From Bin87 sp964347975 (GTDB lineage Bacteria > Chloroflexota > Dehalococcoidia > Lucifugimonadales > UBA3495), in the NCBI GenBank assembly GCA_964347975.1, contig CAYGAY010000001.1, forward strand, positions 248,001-312,000: 64,000 nt of DNA, in the 5' to 3' direction. The notes under the pieces are model-generated. The model did not search any database. It saw only the letters and a program-made list of their open reading frames with translations, and was not told the origin of the DNA. This document shows, one piece after another, positions 8,507-16,764 of this stretch (positions are counted from its first letter, which is position 1; every line of letters begins with the position of its first letter). The position numbers and the translations under genes are program-made.

Positions 8507-9454
8507 ATGGGAGCATACCTGGCCCGGCGGCTGGCCACGCTGCCGCTGCTGCTCCTGGGCATCTCAGCGGTCAGCTTCGCGTTGCTGAACCTGGCGCCGG
8601 GGGACCCGGCCGAGATTGTGCTGCGCCAGCGCAACCCTGGCCAACTGCCCAGCCCGGCCGAAGTGACGGCCTTGCGGGTCGAGCTAGGCTTAGACGCTCC
8701 GTTGCCAGTGCAATACGTTCGCTGGGTGTCGCGGGCCGTGGCGGGCGACATGGGACGTTCCTACGTCACCGAACAGCCCGTGGCCGCGCAGTTGGCGCGT
8801 CGAACCGTCCCCACGGCCCTGCTCACGGCGGCCGCCCTGGCCCTGGCGCTGCTGGTCGCCGTGCCCGTGGGCATACTGTCGGCACGCCGCCGCGGCAGCC
8901 CCGTGGATGCCGTCGCGCGCCTGGCGGCGCTGGTGGGCGCGGCGGCTCCATCCTACGCCTTGGCCTATGGGCTGATCATACTGTTCGCGGTGAAACTGTC
9001 GTGGCTGCCGGCACTGGGCTACGGTTCGGCTGCCCAGGTCGTGTTACCGGCCATCACCCTATCTCTGGCTCCCATGGCTCAACTGATGCGGCTGATACGC
9101 GCCAGCATGCTGGAGACCCTGGGGCAGGACTACATCCGAACTGCGCGGGCCAAAGGGCTGTCTGAACACGCCGTCGCGTTCAGACACGCTTTGCGCAACG
9201 CGCTGCTGCCGGCTGTCGGGGCCACGGGAGTTAACCTTGGCTACCTGATCAGCGGCGCCGTCATCGTGGAGACCATCTTCACCTGGCCTGGCCTGGGTCA
9301 GCTGATGGTGGGGGCGGCGCTGACCCGGGACTACCCCATGGTGCAGGGGTTCGTGACGTACATCGCAGTGGTAGTGCTGCTGGTCAACCTGGCCGCTGAC
9401 GCTGCCTTGCGCATCGCCGACCCGCGCCTGCGTTTCGGACGCGCAGAGACGTAG
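8507..9454 (+). CDS. ABC permease, DppB/NikB type
   Basis: 315 residues with about six membrane helices. The start shows the family hallmark YLARRLATLPLLLLGISAVS, then a periplasmic region with LNLAPGDPAE, and the ATPase-contacting EAA loop ARAKGLSEHAVAFRHALRN near residue 215. Forms the transmembrane pore with the DppC-type permease that starts six bases downstream. It lies 41 bases after the binding-protein gene, under the B12 riboswitch. Confidence 0.92.
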   Translation: MGAYLARRLATLPLLLLGISAVSFALLNLAPGDPAEIVLRQRNPGQLPSPAEVTALRVELGLDAPLPVQYVRWVSRAVAGDMGRSYVTEQPVAAQLARRTVPTALLTAAALALALLVAVPVGILSARRRGSPVDAVARLAALVGAAAPSYALAYGLIILFAVKLSWLPALGYGSAAQVVLPAITLSLAPMAQLMRLIRASMLETLGQDYIRTARAKGLSEHAVAFRHALRNALLPAVGATGVNLGYLISGAVIVETIFTWPGLGQLMVGAALTRDYPMVQGFVTYIAVVVLLVNLAADAALRIADPRLRFGRAET

Positions 9455-9460
9455 CGACCG

Positions 9461-10366
9461 ATGGCGGGCGAAACCGAACATCCCGCGGAACGCGTACCCG
9501 TTCCAGACGTCGCCGGCGGCGCACGCCGTCGCCGCCGGTGGACTGCGCTGCTGCGGGAACCGGGGACCGTGTTGGGGTTGTTCCTGGTAGCGTCGCTGCT
9601 GCTGGCGGGGTTATTGGCTTCCTGGCTACCCCTGGATGATCCCACCGAGATCAACCTGTCCGAACGATTGCTCTCTCCATCGACGGAGCACCTGCTTGGC
9701 ACCGACCACCTGGGTCGGGACACCTTCAGCCGGATTGTTTACGGCGCACGCGTGACCCTGCTGGCCGCCGCCGCCACTCTGGCCCTCAGCCTGACCATCG
9801 CGCTGACAGTGGGAATACTGTCCGGATACTACGGTGGCTGGCCTGATGCGGCGCTGATGGGCGTGGTGGACCTGCTCCTGGCCTTCCCCTCGCTGATCCT
9901 GGCGTTGGCCGTGGCGGGTGCGTTGGGGCCCGGCCTGTTCAACGTTCTACTGGCAGCGGGCGTGGTCTGGTGGGTGGGCCATGCCCGCATCATTCGCGGG
10001 GTCACTCTGGGGGCGCGACAGATGGAGTACGTCACGGCCGCGCGGGCCGCCGGAGCCGGCGACCTGCGCATCATCCTCCGGCATATCGCCCCCAATATTC
10101 TCGGCCCGATCACCGTGATCGCATCGCTGGACGTGGGCTGGATCATCCTGGGCATTGCCGGTCTGAACTTCCTGGGATTGGGCGCGCAGCCTCCCACGCC
10201 GGAATGGGGCGCCATGCTGAACGACGCCCGCCCGCACCTACAAACCGCGCCCCGCCTGTTGCTGATGCCTGGCGCAGCGATCTTTCTGGCAGTACTTGGA
10301 TTCAATTTGCTCGGCGATGGGCTGAGAGACCTGCTCGATCCTCGGACGATGCAGGCGTCAGGTTGA
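9461..10366 (+). CDS. ABC permease, DppC/NikC type
   Basis: 301 residues. A basic cytoplasmic N-terminus leads into one helix (LGLFLVASLLLAGLLASWLP), then the family motif GTDHLGRDTFSRIVYGAR and a BPD_transp_1 core with EAA loop ARAAGAGDLRIILRHIAPN. It pairs with the permease upstream. No DppD/DppF-type ATPase follows: the next gene, 157 bases on, is a TPP enzyme. The importer must borrow ATPases encoded elsewhere. Confidence 0.92.
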   Translation: MAGETEHPAERVPVPDVAGGARRRRRWTALLREPGTVLGLFLVASLLLAGLLASWLPLDDPTEINLSERLLSPSTEHLLGTDHLGRDTFSRIVYGARVTLLAAAATLALSLTIALTVGILSGYYGGWPDAALMGVVDLLLAFPSLILALAVAGALGPGLFNVLLAAGVVWWVGHARIIRGVTLGARQMEYVTAARAAGAGDLRIILRHIAPNILGPITVIASLDVGWIILGIAGLNFLGLGAQPPTPEWGAMLNDARPHLQTAPRLLLMPGAAIFLAVLGFNLLGDGLRDLLDPRTMQASG

Positions 10367-10522
10367 TCTTCCCCTTGCTGCTGCCAGGAAAGCAATGGCT
10401 GTTTGAGTTGACCGGGGGGTGGTGCGACTGTATTATCATGGGGATTTTAATAGACGTTATGTTCGGCGGACCCGATTCGCACTGGTGTAGATGTTGGGTC
10501 GGCCGGGAGGGGAGTAATCATC

Positions 10523-12241
10523 ATGCCGCAGGCCAACGAGCTTATCGTACAGTTTTTGCAGGAAGCGGGGATTGACGCCGTTTTTGGCATCCCCGGCGGC
10601 GGCACCGGGCAGATTTTTACGCAACTGGCGGGGAAAGAACCGACGATCAATACGTACCTGACGCGGCACGAGCAGACGGCGGCTATCATGGCCGACGCCT
10701 ACGCGCGGGCTACCGGCAAGCCGGCGGTGATTATGGGGCAGGGGCTGTTTATGGGCTCCAACGCCTCGTTCGGGATTATGGAGGCGATGCTGTCGTCCAG
10801 CCCGATGCTGGTGCTGACCGATACCTCGGACGGCGGCGTGGGGCAGCATCCAGCCAACCAGTCGGGGGCCGGCGAGTACGGGAGCATTGACCTGCACAAC
10901 ATTTTCCGGTCGATGACCAAGTACACCACGCTGGCGACCTCGCCCAAAGAGGCGGCGCTGGGGGCGCAGTTGGCTATCAAGCACGCCACCAGCGGGCGGC
11001 CAGGGCCGACGTGCCTGCTGATGCGCACCGCGTCGATTGGGGGCGAGGTTGATTTGGAGTCGCCGCCGTTTATCCACGACACCGCCGGGTATCTGAACAC
11101 GGCCAAACCACAGGCCGCGCCGCAGGACATCGAGCGGGCGGTGGAGATACTGTCGCAATCGCGCCGGCCGGTCATCGTGGCCGGCAATGGGGTGCACATG
11201 GCGCGGGCGCACGGGGCCTTGCAGCAACTGGCGGAGCAGTGGAACGCGCCGGTGGCGACCAGTTACAAGGGGAAGTCGGCCATCGCGGAGACACATCCGC
11301 TGGCGGTGGGCATGGTGGGCATTTACGGGCAGGAGGCGGCGAACCGGGCGGTGGGCGACGCCGATACGGTAGTTATCGTGGGGGCGAAGCTGAGTCCGCA
11401 GGATACGGTGCGGGAGCGGCCCAACGTGTTCAACCCGCGCGGACAGCGCATCATCCAGATTGACATTGACGACCGCAACGCCGGGTGGACGTTCCCGGTG
11501 GAGCTGGGGCTGATTGGCGACGCCGGCAGTATCCTGGGGCAGTTGGTGGAAGCGTCGGCGGAGGCGTCGGAGAGCACGGCCGGCGGACGGAGCGAATGGG
11601 CCGCCGCTTTGCCCAACCGCAAGCGGGAGCACGGCTTTTATGAGGATGCCGGGCTGCACACCGACTCGTCGCCGGTTCTGCCGCAGCGGGTGGTGCGGGT
11701 TTTGCAGGAGACGATGCCCAAAGATACGGTGTACGCGCTGGACGCGGGAAACAACCGGACGTGGATGGCGCACCTGTTCCAGTCGCAACAGGCGCATACG
11801 TTCTTCTGCCCCGGCGGGACGGCCGGGATGGGCTGGGGACTGCCGGCGTCGGTAGGATTACAGATTGCGTATCCCGACCGGCAGGTGGTGGGCGTTACGG
11901 GGGATGGCGGGTACATGATGACGGTGAACGCGCTTTCGACGGCGATGCAGTACGGGCTGCCCATCGTGTGCGTGGTGTTCAACGACGGCGCGCTGGGGAT
12001 GGTGCGGCACCACCAGGCGCCGGGGCAGTATATCGCGTCGGAGTTTGCCGAGACGGACAACGCCGCCGTGGCGCGGGGGTTCGGGTGCTTTGGCGTGCAG
12101 GTGGCCGATTCGCGGGACCTGGCCGGGGCATTGCAGGATGCGCGGGCGTCGGGTCTGCCGGCGGTGGTGGACGTGCTGATTGACCGGGGGCCAAGCCCGG
12201 ATGACTGGCGGGCGGACTTGCGGACGGCTGGGGAGACGTAG
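10523..12241 (+). CDS. TPP-dependent acetolactate-synthase-like enzyme
   Basis: 572 residues with PYR, central and PP domains. The catalytic glutamate is E50 in TRHEQTAAIMADAYARATG. The TPP/Mg motif begins GDGGYMMTVNA near residue 460 and ends in VVFNDGALG. A distinctive N-terminal loop reads GIPGGGTGQIF, and GQHPANQSGAGE replaces the usual Q-x-P region. Biochemically expected to handle a 2-keto acid through a TPP carbanion; the substrate is not identifiable. RBS GGGAGG lies upstream. The 156 bases before it show no promoter that I trust, so read-through from the transporter is possible. Confidence 0.88.
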   Translation: MPQANELIVQFLQEAGIDAVFGIPGGGTGQIFTQLAGKEPTINTYLTRHEQTAAIMADAYARATGKPAVIMGQGLFMGSNASFGIMEAMLSSSPMLVLTDTSDGGVGQHPANQSGAGEYGSIDLHNIFRSMTKYTTLATSPKEAALGAQLAIKHATSGRPGPTCLLMRTASIGGEVDLESPPFIHDTAGYLNTAKPQAAPQDIERAVEILSQSRRPVIVAGNGVHMARAHGALQQLAEQWNAPVATSYKGKSAIAETHPLAVGMVGIYGQEAANRAVGDADTVVIVGAKLSPQDTVRERPNVFNPRGQRIIQIDIDDRNAGWTFPVELGLIGDAGSILGQLVEASAEASESTAGGRSEWAAALPNRKREHGFYEDAGLHTDSSPVLPQRVVRVLQETMPKDTVYALDAGNNRTWMAHLFQSQQAHTFFCPGGTAGMGWGLPASVGLQIAYPDRQVVGVTGDGGYMMTVNALSTAMQYGLPIVCVVFNDGALGMVRHHQAPGQYIASEFAETDNAAVARGFGCFGVQVADSRDLAGALQDARASGLPAVVDVLIDRGPSPDDWRADLRTAGET

Positions 12242-12310
12242 GCGTATTGACATCCAGATTGCGCCGCCATTTCAATGAACTGAAAGGCTATCAGGAGAGT
12301 ATGTAACGGG

Positions 12311-12691
12311 TTGAAATACCGTGAGGATTTGCCCGATGGTTGTCCGCCGCCGCAGGCCAGACCACTGTGTGCACCAAGAATTCTGTTCAGGCTGGTTAGT
12401 CAATATCCACCTACCGAAGAAGACTTCGTTTCGGTTTGGAAAGAGCAACCGGAAAGACAGGTACGATTAGACCCGTGCCAAAGCAGGGGGCTGTCTTTGT
12501 TCGATTCGGCAACGGAGGCTCGGAAGCGAACCAGTTACCAAACGCTCAAAGGCAAAGTCGTGTGCGCGGTGAACGTCACGCCCGAAGCCGGCCCGGTGCT
12601 GGTGACCTCCACGCATCATTACACTTGGTGGCCTTTGCAAAACTACGACATTATCGCCCAATGCGGGGTGCCACTCCATGAAAACGCATGA
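12311..12691 (+). CDS. Small conserved-looking protein of unknown function
   Basis: Starts with TTG at 12311; AGGAG lies 14-18 bases upstream. 126 residues. Visible features are DGCPPP near the N-terminus, FRLVSQYPPTEEDF (about 31-44), a Cys in RLDPCQSRGLSLF, a lysine-rich strand LKGKVVCAVNV, and the ending HHYTWWPLQNYDI. This order of motifs resembles small hypothetical proteins I have seen in other bacteria, but I cannot attach a name or role. It overlaps the next gene by 14 bases in another frame, so the two probably work as a pair. Confidence 0.55.
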   Translation: MKYREDLPDGCPPPQARPLCAPRILFRLVSQYPPTEEDFVSVWKEQPERQVRLDPCQSRGLSLFDSATEARKRTSYQTLKGKVVCAVNVTPEAGPVLVTSTHHYTWWPLQNYDIIAQCGVPLHENA

Positions 12692-13058
12692 AATCCACTA
12701 CACCTTGACCTTGGACTATTGCGACGGCATCCAGCTTTTCGCAGCGGAAGACGGCGCTGGTGGCAGCTATATTGCCGCGTTGGTAGAAATCGGCAAGAAG
12801 GCCGACCAGTATCTGGTCGTAGAGTGCGAATCCGAAAACTTGCTTATGTTCCGCTCCGGCGCTATCGACCTCAGAAGCATGATGCAACAATCGGCGAAGC
12901 ATGGATGGTATCTAGCGGACGTGGCCAGCTTCACGGAACCGTTTCGCGTAATCCCACAAAAAGGAACTGACATTCCCGACGAGCTGCTGCCCGGCGACGG
13001 GCTATATCTCGATGAAATCCGGGATGACAGTGAGAAATCGGCTACGACATACACGTAG
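12678..13058 (+). CDS. Small protein, possibly DUF6575-like, paired with the preceding gene
   Basis: 126 residues. The N-terminal half shows a beta-rich pattern (LDYCDGIQLFAAEDG, SYIAALVEIG, DQYLVVECESENLLMF) followed by GAIDLRSMM and an acidic C-terminus (LPGDGLYLDEIRDDSE). The layout resembles the DUF6575 family (small proteins that read as a damaged-domain partner), at low certainty. The start lies inside the end of the preceding gene. There is no membrane segment or catalytic motif. A nuclease-inhibitor or toxin-antitoxin-like role would be pure speculation. Confidence 0.55.
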   Translation: MKTHEIHYTLTLDYCDGIQLFAAEDGAGGSYIAALVEIGKKADQYLVVECESENLLMFRSGAIDLRSMMQQSAKHGWYLADVASFTEPFRVIPQKGTDIPDELLPGDGLYLDEIRDDSEKSATTYT

Positions 13059-13086
13059 AATGTCGCCCAACATCAGGAGATTGGCA

Positions 13087-15210
13087 ATGTCATTCTGGAC
13101 TGACGCACAGCTGGCATCCATTGACCGGATGCTCAACCCGCGTTCCATCGCCGTGGTGGGAGCAACGCCCCGGATGCAGTACGGGGGGCGGTTCTTGGCG
13201 GCGGCGATGGGGGCTGCGGAGCATGGGGTTAACGTGTATCCGGTGAATCCCCGGTATGAGGAGGTGCAGGGGGTGCGGTGTTATCCGTCGGTTACGGAGC
13301 TGCCGGAGGCGCCGGACGTGGTGGGCGTGGTAGTGCCGTATCATGCGGTTCTGGATACGTTGAAGGAGAGCCATGAGAAGGGGGCGAAGTCGGCGATTGT
13401 GATTTCCGCAGGGTTTGCCGAGCGGGGCGTCGAGGATAGGCGGGAGTTGCAGGCCGAGCTGGGGCGTTTTGCGCGGGAGTCGGGGATGCGGGTGAGTGGG
13501 CCGAACTGTCTGGGGCTGGCGAATCTGAAGGATGACATCTGGGCCAGCGCGTCGTCGCGGGGTGCCGCCGGGCTGAGCGGGCCGGTGGGCCTGGTGTGCC
13601 AGAGCGGGGCGTCGGCGTTCGGGCCGTTTTTGACGCGGGCAGTGGATGAGGGAATCGGTTTCACCTACATCGTGTCCACGGGGAACGAGGCGGATTTGGA
13701 TTTCTGCGACTTTGCGCGGTATCTGCTGGATGATGACGATACACGGGTTATCGCCGGGTTTATCGAGGGGTTCAAGGATGGACGGAAGTTCGTGGAGGTG
13801 GCGCGGCTGGCGGCGGAACGGGGGAAGCCGATTGTGCTGATCAAGATTGGACGGTCGGATTTGGGTTCGCGGGCGGCCGGATCGCATACGGCGGCGCTGA
13901 CCGGGGTGGACGCGCGGTATGACGCGGTTTTCGCGCAGTACGGGGTGATCCGGGTGCAGGATTATGACGACCTGTTGCAGGTGTCGAACCTGCTGGCGAG
14001 GTGCCCGAGGCCACCGCATCGGGGAGTGGCCGTGGTTTCGCACTCGGGCGGGATCAGCAGTTTGACGGCGGATATGTTCGGGCAGGCCGGGTTGGATCTA
14101 CCGCCGCTTTCGGACCGGGCGCGGGACGGGATCAACGGGATTTTGAAGGGATTTGGATGGGCGGCCAATCCGTCGGACGTGACGGGGTACGCCAACAGCG
14201 ACGACTTTCCGGCGATTATGTCATTCATGGCTGACGACGAAGGGGTGGGGACGCTGGTGGTGGCGTCGGCGGGGGCGGACGCGCAGGCGACTCAGGTGAT
14301 CGCACAGCGGGACGGGAGCGAGAAGCCGGTGGCATTCCTTTGGACGGGTACGCGAGGGGCGGAGTCCGGGTTGCCGATGCTACGGCGGGAAGGGATACCG
14401 GTGTTCTACGTGCCGGACAAGCTGGCGGCCGGCATCCGCTATCTGAATGATTACCACGACTGGCGGGAGGAAAGGCTGAGGCGGGGTTTCGCCACCGCTG
14501 GGGATTTGACGGCTGCGCAGGCTGAGGCGGCAAGCGCTCTGGCTAAGGACGGAGCACTTTCGGAGTACGAAAGCAAGGGTTTGATCGCGGCGTTCGGGGC
14601 GCTGACTACGCGGGAAGAACTTGCGGCGGATGCGGAGGCAGCAGTTGAGGCGGCGGAACGGATTGGCTATCCGGTGGCGATGAAGGTGGACTCAGCGGAT
14701 ATATTGCACAAGACGGAGGCCGGGGCGATCAGGCTGGGACTGGATAGCGCCGACACGGTAAGGACGGCTTTCGACGAGGTTACGGCCAAGGCCAGGGCTT
14801 ATGACGCCAGCGCGCGGGTTGACGGTGTTGTAGTGCAGGAGATGGTTTCCGGCGGCGTGGAGACGATTGTGGGAGTATCTTATGACAGGCAGTTGGGGCC
14901 GTTCCTGCTGTTTGGAACCGGCGGCGTGATGGTGGAGGTGTACGAGGACGTGGCGCTGCGCCTTTGCCCGATCACGCGGGATGACGCGCTGGAAATGATC
15001 GAAGAAGTAAAGGGCGCGCGCCTGCTGCGCGGATTCCGAGGGACGCCGGCGGCGGACGTGGATGCACTGGCGGATACGCTGGTTCGGGTTTCCGGGATGG
15101 CGGTACAGCTGGAGGGTTCGCTGGGCGAGCTGGACATTAACCCGCTGATGGTCTTGCCGCAAGGACAGGGGGTGAAGGCGGTGGATGCGCTGGCGGTGGG
15201 GATGGAGTAG
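13087..15210 (+). CDS. ADP-forming acyl-CoA synthetase (fused alpha-beta)
   Basis: 707 residues from ATG 13087, chosen because CAGGAG lies just upstream (other ATGs at 13012 and 13060 do not fit). Order: CoA-binding Rossmann domain (LNPRSIAVVGATPRMQ, about 15-110), ligase-CoA domain with GLVCQSGASA and the phosphohistidine loop GSHTAALTG (about residue 266), then an ATP-grasp domain from about 480 (GYPVAMKVDS, HKTEAGAIRLGL, LDINPLMV at the end). It interconverts acyl-CoA + ADP + Pi with acid + ATP + CoA, conserving energy from acyl-CoAs. This is the nucleoside-diphosphate-forming type common in archaea and Chloroflexota. Acetate versus other acids cannot be told from sequence. Confidence 0.93.
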   Translation: MSFWTDAQLASIDRMLNPRSIAVVGATPRMQYGGRFLAAAMGAAEHGVNVYPVNPRYEEVQGVRCYPSVTELPEAPDVVGVVVPYHAVLDTLKESHEKGAKSAIVISAGFAERGVEDRRELQAELGRFARESGMRVSGPNCLGLANLKDDIWASASSRGAAGLSGPVGLVCQSGASAFGPFLTRAVDEGIGFTYIVSTGNEADLDFCDFARYLLDDDDTRVIAGFIEGFKDGRKFVEVARLAAERGKPIVLIKIGRSDLGSRAAGSHTAALTGVDARYDAVFAQYGVIRVQDYDDLLQVSNLLARCPRPPHRGVAVVSHSGGISSLTADMFGQAGLDLPPLSDRARDGINGILKGFGWAANPSDVTGYANSDDFPAIMSFMADDEGVGTLVVASAGADAQATQVIAQRDGSEKPVAFLWTGTRGAESGLPMLRREGIPVFYVPDKLAAGIRYLNDYHDWREERLRRGFATAGDLTAAQAEAASALAKDGALSEYESKGLIAAFGALTTREELAADAEAAVEAAERIGYPVAMKVDSADILHKTEAGAIRLGLDSADTVRTAFDEVTAKARAYDASARVDGVVVQEMVSGGVETIVGVSYDRQLGPFLLFGTGGVMVEVYEDVALRLCPITRDDALEMIEEVKGARLLRGFRGTPAADVDALADTLVRVSGMAVQLEGSLGELDINPLMVLPQGQGVKAVDALAVGME

Positions 15211-15228
15211 CGCAATCCAAGGCTTTGG

Positions 15229-15251
15229 GATACCTATGCAAGGGTATCTTT
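15229..15251 (+). terminator. Weak intrinsic terminator after acyl-CoA synthetase
   Basis: GATACC (15229-15234) pairs with GGTATC (15243-15248), 8-base loop, then TTT. Short stem and short T run. Confidence 0.3.
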
Positions 15252-15345
15252 AAGGTTTTCGATACCGAAGGCGGTGGCAGGATCGTTTGCCCCATGCGAT
15301 AAATCCACGCCGGCGTATCCAGCCTGTTTTGCGGCGTTTGAACCG

Positions 15346-16089
15346 ATGTTGATGGGCTGGGAGCTGGTTCTCGGCTTGGCGGCGGTGTTCTTTGGCGCGG
15401 TGGTGCTGGGAACAATCAGCTTTGGGTTGGGGACGGTGGCGATGCCCTTCCTGCTGCTGGTTCTCCATCCCCAGGAGGCAGTGGTCATCGTCAACGCCAT
15501 GATCATCCCCACCACGGGTTTAACGGTTATCCAAACCTGGAGGCACCTGAGATTAGGAGAAACCTGGCCTTTCCTTTTATCCGGATTGCCGCCGGTCCCC
15601 ATGGGCGTAATCTTGCTCCACGGGTTCAATCCAGTGGCGTTGAGGTTGGCAATCGTGGCAATAATCCTGACGTTGGCCGTCATGAGCCTTTTCAGCATTC
15701 GCCTGCCGGGATCCCGCAGGTCGTGGATGGGGCCGCTGTGCGGGACCGCTACCACCTTGCTGGTCACGGCGCTGGCGGTGGGCGCGCCATTAGCGGCGCT
15801 TTACGCGATTGAACAGGACTGGTACCCGGATACGATACGGGCAACGTTGGGTTTATATTTCCTGCTGGCGGCGGCCCTGGCGTTGACCCTCTTCGCGATT
15901 TCGGGTCTGGTCAGCGTCACCACGGCGCAAAACGTCGGGGCACTGGCCCTGGCTGTACTGGCGGGATCCGCAGTGGCCGCAGTGGTAGCCCGTAAGATCA
16001 GCCGGCGTGTTTTTCGCTACGTAGTGGTGGCTGTGACCGTGGCGGGGAGCATATCTCTGCTACTGAGGGAATTGCTCCAGGTGTTGTAG
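15346..16089 (+). CDS. TauE/SafE-type membrane permease
   Basis: About 247 residues from ATG 15346 (an ATG at 15274 or 15352 is also possible; none has a clear RBS). Seven or eight hydrophobic helices. The family-like first helix GLAAVFFGAVVLGTISFGLG is followed by a glycine-rich loop and the polar stretch LGETWPFLLSG. The TauE/SafE family exports sulfite or sulfoacetate or moves other small organic anions. It lies between carbon-acid metabolism genes, so an organic anion exporter is a fair guess. Ends convergent with the PNPOx gene, 135 bases away. Confidence 0.8.
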   Translation: MLMGWELVLGLAAVFFGAVVLGTISFGLGTVAMPFLLLVLHPQEAVVIVNAMIIPTTGLTVIQTWRHLRLGETWPFLLSGLPPVPMGVILLHGFNPVALRLAIVAIILTLAVMSLFSIRLPGSRRSWMGPLCGTATTLLVTALAVGAPLAALYAIEQDWYPDTIRATLGLYFLLAAALALTLFAISGLVSVTTAQNVGALALAVLAGSAVAAVVARKISRRVFRYVVVAVTVAGSISLLLRELLQVL

Positions 16090-16224
16090 CCTCGGCGAGA
16101 TTTGGACGGCCAGGCAGGGAACGAAGGCTGGCTTATAGGATAGCTCCGAGACGGAGAGAGAAGACCGTTCCCAAGTTTTGTCAGCAAACTGAAAATCACA
16201 CCTTATATCCCAGGATTACCCAAG

Positions 16225-16641
16225 CTAGCGTTCTTGCAGGACTTCGCCGGAAAGTTGATTGATGCGGTAAAGGCGCACGAGGACGGCGGCGCCGGTGCGT
16301 TCCGGGTCTCGGTCGAGCTCGCCCTGGATGGTGCGGGACATTACGTTGTCGCGGATGGCGCCCTCACGGTACATGGTGGCGGCGCCGTAGAAGCGGAGGT
16401 TGACGCGGTCGGTGGGGTGGCGGTAGAAGAGGACGATCCTGGAGCCGTTTTCGATGTTGGCAGCGGAATTGCGCCAGCCGCGTTCCCAATAGGCGAGGGT
16501 TTCCCGGTCGAAAACGAGGACGCTGCCCCTTATGCTGATCTGGGGTTCGCCATCCGGAGAAACGGTGGCGATGAACATGGGGCAACGGTCGGCCAGGGCG
16601 TTATCGATGCGGCGGCGCAGGTCGTCATCAATGTAGATCAT
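16225..16641 (-). CDS. Pyridoxamine 5'-phosphate oxidase-fold protein
   Basis: 138 residues, PNPOx-like split-barrel. The pattern CPMFIATVSPDGEPQISIRGS (start of barrel, 20-40), YWERGWRNSAANIENGSRI and LFYRHPTDRVNLRFYGAA matches the flavin-binding small family. Probable FMN- or F420-binding reductase or heme-utilisation type; substrate unknown. It is downstream of the CitE genes on the same strand, separated by a family-B palindrome. Confidence 0.82.
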   Translation of the reverse strand: MIYIDDDLRRRIDNALADRCPMFIATVSPDGEPQISIRGSVLVFDRETLAYWERGWRNSAANIENGSRIVLFYRHPTDRVNLRFYGAATMYREGAIRDNVMSRTIQGELDRDPERTGAAVLVRLYRINQLSGEVLQER

Positions 16642-16723
16642 TATGGGCTCCGGGGTAGTGCGGACTGGGGGAGGTAGTTTTACATGGAAGAATCGAAAGG
16701 CGCCTTTGTCGCGGGGACACTGG

Positions 16724-16743
16724 ATTCCCGCTTTCGCGGGAAT
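16724..16743. repeat. Intergenic palindrome, family B
   Basis: ATTCCCGC (16724-16731) and GCGGGAAT (16736-16743) around TTTC, with GACGGGG after it. Related copies at 36878-36897, 43587-43606 and a half-copy at 43687-43707; a diverged one at about 32475-32505. Confidence 0.75.
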
Positions 16744-16764
16744 GACGGGGAAAGTGAATACGCC

